Source: Miscanthus floridulus
Taxonomy: Eukaryota > Streptophyta > Magnoliopsida > Poales > Poaceae
NCBI RefSeq assembly: GCF_019320115.1
Contig: NC_089585.1
Location: forward strand, 142,209,600-142,273,599
Reading direction: 5' to 3'
DNA: 64,000 nt
This document shows positions 57,467 through 64,000 of the stretch, in pieces. Positions within the stretch are counted from its first letter, which is position 1; each line of letters starts with the position of its first letter. A program made the translations under genes and the position numbers. The notes beneath the pieces were generated by a model. That model ran no database searches. It worked only from the letters and a program-made list of their open reading frames with translations, and was not told the origin of the DNA.

Positions 57467-60400
57467 GAGGGAATTTCTCGTGTGTCATTAAACAAGGTCG
57501 CAATATCTTGTATGTCTCTGAAAAAGTTCAGTGATCTTCAGCGTCACTGTTCCAACTTTTTTGTGCCGTCCATGCCACTGCCGTCGGTTGGAGCTCTAAC
57601 GCCGTTAAACTGCAGGTGTGAAAAGACAAAAATATCCTTAAGTCTAAATATGTCATTAATTTTTTGAGCATCTTAACGACTTCAAATGAAAAAAACTTAA
57701 AACTAGAAAGTTGTAGATCTCGTCGAGATCTATAATTTTCATATAAAAATTATCTTCATTTAATTCCGCAAAAAAATATGATTTAATATGATTAATATAT
57801 CTTAGAAAAATCATATCTTTTTTGCAAAATTAAATGAAGATAATTTTTATATAAAAATTATAGATCTCGAGGAGATCTACAACTTTTTAGTTTTGAGTTT
57901 TTTCATTTAAAGTCGTTAAGATGCTCAAAAAATTAATGACATATTTAGACTTAAGGATATTTTTGTCTTTTCACACCTGCACTTTGACGGCGTTAGAGCC
58001 CTGTAACACCCCGGTGTTACGCAAGCATTTAGGCACTGCAAATCATGAACATAATGCATCATCAAGCATCATAATCATACATGCATAATCATGTTAAATA
58101 ATAACTGAAACAATGCTTTGAAACATATGAAACATGCTCGTGAAACATGTATGTTGCATTACTGTTTAAATGAACATGGGTCGTGTTTGTGCTTGTAATA
58201 ATGTTTAACATGATTGTTTGGGAGTACAAATGACTTAGAAATGTTTCACATGCATTTTGGAGCAAGGTTGGTATTCAAATTTTCTCAAATTTTGCTTTTG
58301 AAAATAATCTTTCAAAATACAATTTTAAAATTAAATTGACCTTAATTTTGTAATTCAAAATCTAGTGGGAATTAGCGCTAGCTCCTTTTGACAAAGTTGT
58401 AGAGAATAAATTTTAGAGCAACTTTTATTTTTGGGCCAAAGTTTGAAACTGATTGAAATTGCTCAAATTTGCATTTGAATGTCATAGGAATAGAAAATAA
58501 TTTGAAAATTTCGATTTGCTTCTTACCGGGCCGCCGCTCCGCTTCTGGCCCACTCGCGCAATCCGGCCCGCAGCGCCCGCGCTCCCGCGCCGCGCGCTTC
58601 GCTCTGGCCCAGCAGCAGCTTCGCCGGCCCAGGCCCACGCCGCGCCTCCCGCTCACCCGCGCCCGCGCTCCGACCGCGCCAGAGCACGCAAGCCGCGTGG
58701 CGGCCATACGCCGGCGAGCTCGCCGCGCGGCACCATCGGCCTGCTCCGTTCCGACCGGCCCCACCCCACCTTCAAGACCACTGTCCGAGCCTCCATCTCC
58801 TTTCTCGCGCTTTCTCCCAGTTTCCTCTCACGCGCCAGCAGCAGAGCACACGCTCGCCTCCGCCACCGCCGCGCTGCCTCGCCGGAGTCGGCTCGCCCGG
58901 CCACCATCGCTCGCCGTCGACCGCTCCATCTCGCCAGCAGCTCCGCCTCCACCTCGCGCACCCCGTGCTCGCGTCGGTTCGCCGTGGTAAGCCTTCACCG
59001 CTCGGGAATCGCTCGCCGGAGTGAGCTCCTCCTCGCCGGAATGCTCCGCTCCGTGGACCTCGCCCCTCCGTCCTCCTTCTCGCTCTCTTTTCTCGCGCAT
59101 GAGCACCGCCCGAGCTCGGTGGAGCTCCCACGCCGCTCCCCGCGCCACCCCATGGCTGGAGACGCGCTCCTGCTGGAGAGTCGAGCCGCCGTGCTGCCAT
59201 GCATGCCGGCGAGGTCGCCTCCGTGCACCTCTGGCCATGCCCGTAGCACTACCATGTCCGCCTTGGCACGGTGGTCACGATGGTGGTGACCTCATCGCCG
59301 GCAACCTTGCCGACGGTGAGATCTCGTCGGTCAACCGCGAGCCCTGCTCGGGTTTGACTGACCGGTGGGGTCAATTGACCCTCTGGGTCCCGCCTGCCTG
59401 TCACTCGGTGTGGGTGTGTGTGTTCAGATCCGGGTGGATCTAGCATTTTCGAGCCGGGATTTTCAGAAAGAATAAAAGAAAGGGTTTACAGATTTTGTTT
59501 AAATGCTTTGGAAATTTATAAATTGACAAATATTGCTCCAAATTTGATGAAACAAATTTTGCTGGATTTCTTGTGACTAGATCTATCTGTTAAAAATATT
59601 GCATGTCAAATTTGTGATACTTTTCTGTGTATCTTTATTTAAATTGAATAAATGCTTATTTCTTAGAAAATGTCTAGTAAATAGACTATACATCAGAAAA
59701 ATATGATTCTAATTTGGTTGATCTATTCTTGAGATGTACTTTGTAGGAAAAATATATGTCATGCATGTTCTGTAGAGAAATATTGATGTGTAGTTCAAGT
59801 GCCTTTAATTGATGATTTTTGTTATTTTAATAGAGAGCAAAAATTGTATAAAACATGTGTATGATAATTTTTGTGTAGTGATTGTTTACTGTGTAGAACA
59901 TAGGAAAAATACCAGATCTGTTGTTTGACACTTTTTATAGTACAAAGTATTTTCATGCTTAATTATCAACCATAGCTTGTCATTTTTGTGTAGGCTATTT
60001 TACTTATCCAAATGCCATGAAAATTTTATGGTAGTCTACTTAGAGTAGTACTATGCTACTGTAATTTTCTCAGATTTTTATGAGCACCAAAAATATATGT
60101 TGCTGTTGTAGCCCTAGTTTAAAATGAAATAAAATAATCTTCTTTAATGCATGTTTAGTTAATGATGTTTGCTTTGGTGTATCTTTGAAGCATCTTAACT
60201 TGCTGTGGTGACTTGGCATGTTAGTACGATGGTTGTAGTGGTAGTATAGTAGTACATATTCTTGGATGATGTTGGCTATCTTGTAGAAGAGCTTTACTTC
60301 TACTATGTCCAATAAAATTAAACATGTTCATCTACATTTCATGCATCATGATCATTACATGTCATCTCTCCGATGCACCTATGCATTAGCACTTATACAT

Positions 60401-62199
60401 CTGCATCATACAGGATCATAGGAGAAGTTGCTAGTAGTAGTTCAGGAAGAGCAGACCGGGACAGATCCACAAGAAGTCCAGGCACAGGAGGTGCCAGAGG
60501 AAGAGGAGCAAGGAGAGGACTTGCCCGAGTGCATGGATCATCAACCTAGTTCGTTCGAGCGAGGCAAGCCCCGGAGCATTCTAAGTCTCCTACTTTATAA
60601 AAGCAATTCTTTCTATATATGAGTTTATATATTGTTGCATTAAGTTGTAGGAGTTGATTGAAACCGTTGCTGCATTTATTACTATCATTGCCTACTTTAT
60701 TACCTTATTACCCTGTTAGGTCAGAATTGAATAACTGCTTAGTCTTGCTTAGATCGGTAGCGATCGGTGATTTCCGGTCACCTACACTTATATGTGGTTA
60801 TTGGAAGAATTTAGCTATGGAAAGAATGATATCCTAAAATTAACCATGTGTGATGGATAATTGGAGACCGGACGAAAAAAGTTGGAGGCAACCAGATAGG
60901 GTTCTGGGGTGCTGTTAGTTTTTCGTCTGTGTCGATTAAGGACCGATCATTGCTCGTCCCTCTTGTCATGTTGAACACATGCCTCACATTTAGCTGGCCG
61001 AATAAAGTACCTTTCGACCGCGAAGCTAGTGATACTATTCGAGCCGGAATAAACTCGGATTGGTAGACTGGTGCTGAAGGGGGTATGACGGGGACACAAA
61101 GAGTGAGTCCAAGGTGCGTCCTGGCTGTCGGGCGGTCCCTGGGTAGTGCGGTCCCTGACTGTTATCCCGCGGCTACTTGGAAAGTGTCATTGGTGATCTT
61201 TAGCTCACTTGATCGGTGAGTGTGGTTTGTATGAGGAATAATTCACCAGCTGGTTAGGAATCGATTCGAATCGCCATCGCTCCTGGATAGTGAGCACTTG
61301 ACTCGAGCTACAACATCGTAGTAATTATGATGGAACACTGATGGTTATCTGGATGGTATGGGATATGCTAAATCTAAGTTGATAACTGGATGTTATTGGT
61401 TAATCAAGTGATTGCTATATTATAGGTGATTACCTAGATGGATAGGTCATAATAAAGATGATGCAAAGTACTTAAAATGGTTTCTTCATGATAGCTTACG
61501 CTTTTCGCAAACCAGTTAGCTAGCCCACTAACGAAAGCCTTGCATAATCCTTGGTGTCGCTTTATTTTGGTTTAAGATGGGTAAGTCTAGCTGAGTACCT
61601 TCTCGTACTCAGGGCGTTGTTCTCATTGTTGTTGCAGATGGTCAAATGTACTACGGCTATTGCATCAACTGTCTGTACCCGGCGATGGGTGACAACTAGG
61701 ACCAAGGGCAATGGTCACTCCGTATCTCTCATCTGATGCTTTTGTTGGAGATGACTACCTACTGGCACTGTATCTGAACCAAAAGTGTGTGTGTGGCTTT
61801 AAAACTATTTACTTCCGCTATTTAAGTTTGAACTTGGGTTGTAATAACTTTATGTTCTAAACTCTGATGTATCCAACTGTCATTGCGAATTTTATGTAAC
61901 ATGTGACGATAATTGCTAAACTTGTACGATCTTGGTTTGTATGTCGATTGGTTTGAAATCCTTCGTGGTTTCACGGACTACCGAGTTATACGGGCTTAAG
62001 TTTGCTAAATTATCTGCTTCGACAGAAGATTTCCTTACTTAATCTCGTATAATTGGTCGATTCTGTTACAAGCCTAAACTGATGGCAGTAGCATGGAGGG
62101 CACAAAAAAGTTGGAGCTGTGGCGCTGAAGACCGCTGAACTTTTTTAGGGACACATATGACATTGCGATCTTTTTTAATGGCACACAAGGAATTCCCCT
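57467..62199. mobile_element. Foldback Mutator-like element, split by a 4.07 kb insertion
   Basis: An exact 9-bp duplication TAGAAATAA flanks it (57458-57466 and 62200-62208), the Mutator hallmark. The arms are nearly full-length inverted repeats meeting near 57785. GAGGGAATTTCTCGTGTG starts the left arm, and AGGGGAATTCCTTGTGTG is the reverse complement of the right end. Without the insertion it would be about 660 bp. No transposase. Confidence 0.88.
58002..62070 (+). mobile_element. Apparent 4.07 kb solo LTR
   Basis: It begins TGTAACACCCCGG and ends TTCTGTTACA, so TG...CA ends with a short inverted repeat TGTAACA/TGTTACA. It is flanked by AGCCC (57997-58001) and AGCCT (62071-62075), a 5-bp duplication with one mismatch. 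It sits in the right arm of the foldback element, whose halves realign across it. It has a GC-rich part (58510-59400) and no gag or pol frames. An LTR left after recombination fits best; the LTR would be unusually long. Confidence 0.65.
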
Positions 62200-62233
62200 T
62201 AGAAATAAAGATATAGTATATATATAATATATA

Positions 62234-63969
62234 GAGTTAAATGCACCAGCAGCCCTCGAACTTGTAAGCGTGTGTCACATAGGTCCATAAACTTGGAAAA
62301 TGCATTTCTAAGTCCCTAAACTTATTGACTGGTTCACCATAGGTCCATACCAGCCATGCTGGCATTTTTATCTGACGTGGCATGCACTGTAGCGCTGACT
62401 GTGTCTGCCACTTTGCATTTCACCCCTCATCTATCTTAGCCTTGTTCATTTGCATAAAAGAAAAGGCTACACTCAATGGTGCCGCCCTCGCTCTGGCCAT
62501 GTGAGTAGGCGATCGTGGCCACACAGCCAACGCCGACCATGTTGCCCGTGCTAACAAGTAGCATCGCCTGAGTGGCTACATGCAGCCTTGTCGATGGCTA
62601 TGACATGGCCTTCTTTGTCTCACTGTCTGCGCTGCCGTAGGGCCACTCGTGCTGCCACCCCATGCGCTACACGCATCTTGACGAACGCCGCCCCTCCACG
62701 GCTATGGTTGTCGTCGCCTTGTTGGTTGCACTGCCAAGAAAGTGAAGAGGGCGGACCACCTCCCTTCTCCTGCCAGCACGCGAACATGGACAGAGAAGGC
62801 GCTCGGTCGCTGAGTTGATGTAGGAGCGAAGGCCATGCTACATCCACAACGAAAGGTACTCGTCCATTGGTCCACAGGGGCTGCTCACGAAGGCTATAGG
62901 CTGTGCGCGGTGCTAGCTAGTAGCACAGGCTGTAGAATGGTCGGCGCTGGCTGTGAGACCACGGTCATTGGCTCGCGAGACTAGAAGTCCTAGAAGCCCT
63001 AGAATCTGACCGACGTGAGGTGGAAGAAGACCACGTCGACGGCGCGCTCGCTGAGTTCTGGCTTGGCCGCTTGGTGGCCTGGTGGGTATGCGTATGGGTA
63101 TTGGGCTTAGGGGCTTTCTTCTGTCTTGGCAGGCCAACCCCATAAGGCCTTAGCTGTGGCATCGCGCAGAGCTCCCCTAACTCCAAGGTGTTGCGGGCAC
63201 GGGCCGGCTTGGTCGCTGTGGCTAGCTGCGCCGGCACGCCGGCTCCCTCTGGCCCTAGTTCTCCTCTTCTGTCGCCTCCCGCCCTACGTGAACAGTGGCT
63301 CCACCCCTCGCTGGCCATCGGGCATCGGCTCGCCCCCTCCCGATCTCCTGTGTAGCCTACGCATAGCCGGCGGATAGCGGTCAGGACTCAGGACAGGGGC
63401 CAACCGACCAGGGTGCTGCCCACTAGCTACGGTGCTGTCAGGCAAAGGAGTAGACGGCGGAGACTGCCGCTGCCATGTTGCTCGTGCGTGTAGCGGGGCA
63501 GGACGGCCGCCGGCACAAAAACAGACGAACAATGGGGCACAGGCTAGAAGGGAGACGAACAGGATGCTGCCGCTACACCGCTATGCCAGCGTGCTGCTGC
63601 GGCGCTGGCGCGCTATGCATAGGAAGCAGGATTGACGATCAGGAATATTCCTGTGACCTATGACCCCGATGGCGCCAGCGCTGGCGAGGCGGATCGGGGC
63701 TGAAGCATAGAGGAGGAAGGTCGGGCGCACGAGTACGACCTTTTTTTATACAAATGAATGAGGCTAAGATAGATGCGGAGTTAAATATAAAGTGGCGAAC
63801 ACAGTCAGCGCTACATTGGCGTGCCACGTTTGATAAAAATGCCAGCATGGCTGGTATGGACCTGTGATGAACCAGTTAACAAGTTTAGGGACTTAGAAAT
63901 ACATTTTCTAAGTTATGGACCTATGTGACACACGCTTACAAATTCGAAGGTCGCTGGTGCATTTAACTC
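62234..63969. mobile_element. Mutator-like element with about 228-bp inverted repeats and GC-rich filler
   Basis: An exact 9-bp duplication TAATATATA flanks it (62225-62233 and 63970-63978). The terminal inverted repeats start GAGTTAAATGCACCAGC on both sides and stay about 85-90% alike by eye for about 228 bp. The interior (62470-63730) is GC-rich, has no transposase, and has overlapping open frames on both strands without a recognised domain. This is the structure of a Pack-MULE, but I cannot name a captured gene. Confidence 0.85.
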
Positions 63970-64000
63970 TAATATATACACACATAGATTATTTTTTTTA

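Noticed and set aside
58469..59443. 257-aa Ser/Pro/Arg-rich open frame
   Set aside because: It lies in the GC-rich part of the 4.07 kb solo LTR, with competing frames on both strands and no domain.

Overview
The window reads as nuclear DNA of a grass, most likely a panicoid/Andropogoneae species (sorghum, sugarcane, Miscanthus or maize relatives). Evidence: intron-containing genes with GC-rich first exons and GT-AG splice sites, Ty3/gypsy elements of the Tat type, Ty1/copia, hAT, Mutator and PIF/Harbinger elements with intact target-site duplications, and gene families found across cereals. I see no prokaryotic, organellar or viral genome content. The species is an inference.

Layout. 1.9-4.0 kb: a complete six-exon minus-strand gene for an R3HCC1L-like protein. 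4.2-20.0 kb: a 15.8 kb Tat-type gypsy retrotransposon inserted into an older MITE. Its gag-pol lies on the minus strand, and an accessory multi-exon coiled-coil gene lies on the plus strand. 20-25.3 kb: small repeats, a GC-rich unit with a degenerate ATGTTGCA array, a hAT element, and a pseudogene copy of part of the PHD gene found at 40 kb. 25.8-28.9 kb: exons of an unidentified minus-strand gene. 29.7-30.9 kb: a hAT element with a perfect 8-bp duplication. 31.5-37.5 kb: a copia element with intact ends but a deleted gag/protease. 38.7-42.5 kb: a seven-exon PHD-finger/GNAT acetyltransferase gene of the IDM1 type. 43.6-51.8 kb: nested transposons, including an LTR-like unit of about 3.6 kb split by a second insertion, a SINE candidate and a hAT MITE. 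52.6-55.8 kb: two minus-strand genes, a 201-aa membrane-anchored protein and a 228-aa NTF2-like protein. 57.5-62.2 kb: a foldback Mutator-like element split by a 4.07 kb apparent solo LTR. 62.2-64.0 kb: a Mutator-like element with about 228-bp inverted repeats around GC-rich filler.

The host genes show no shared pathway; this is ordinary cereal gene-plus-transposon sequence. The two most interesting items are in the mobile DNA. The first is the antisense accessory gene of the gypsy element, with its own TATA box and six exons. The second is the consistent C-to-T character of the nonsense changes on both strands of that element, most of them apparent CAG to TAG, as expected of decay at methylated CHG sites. 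Exon structures were assembled by hand from splice signals and phase. Where I could not make the phases close, I say so.
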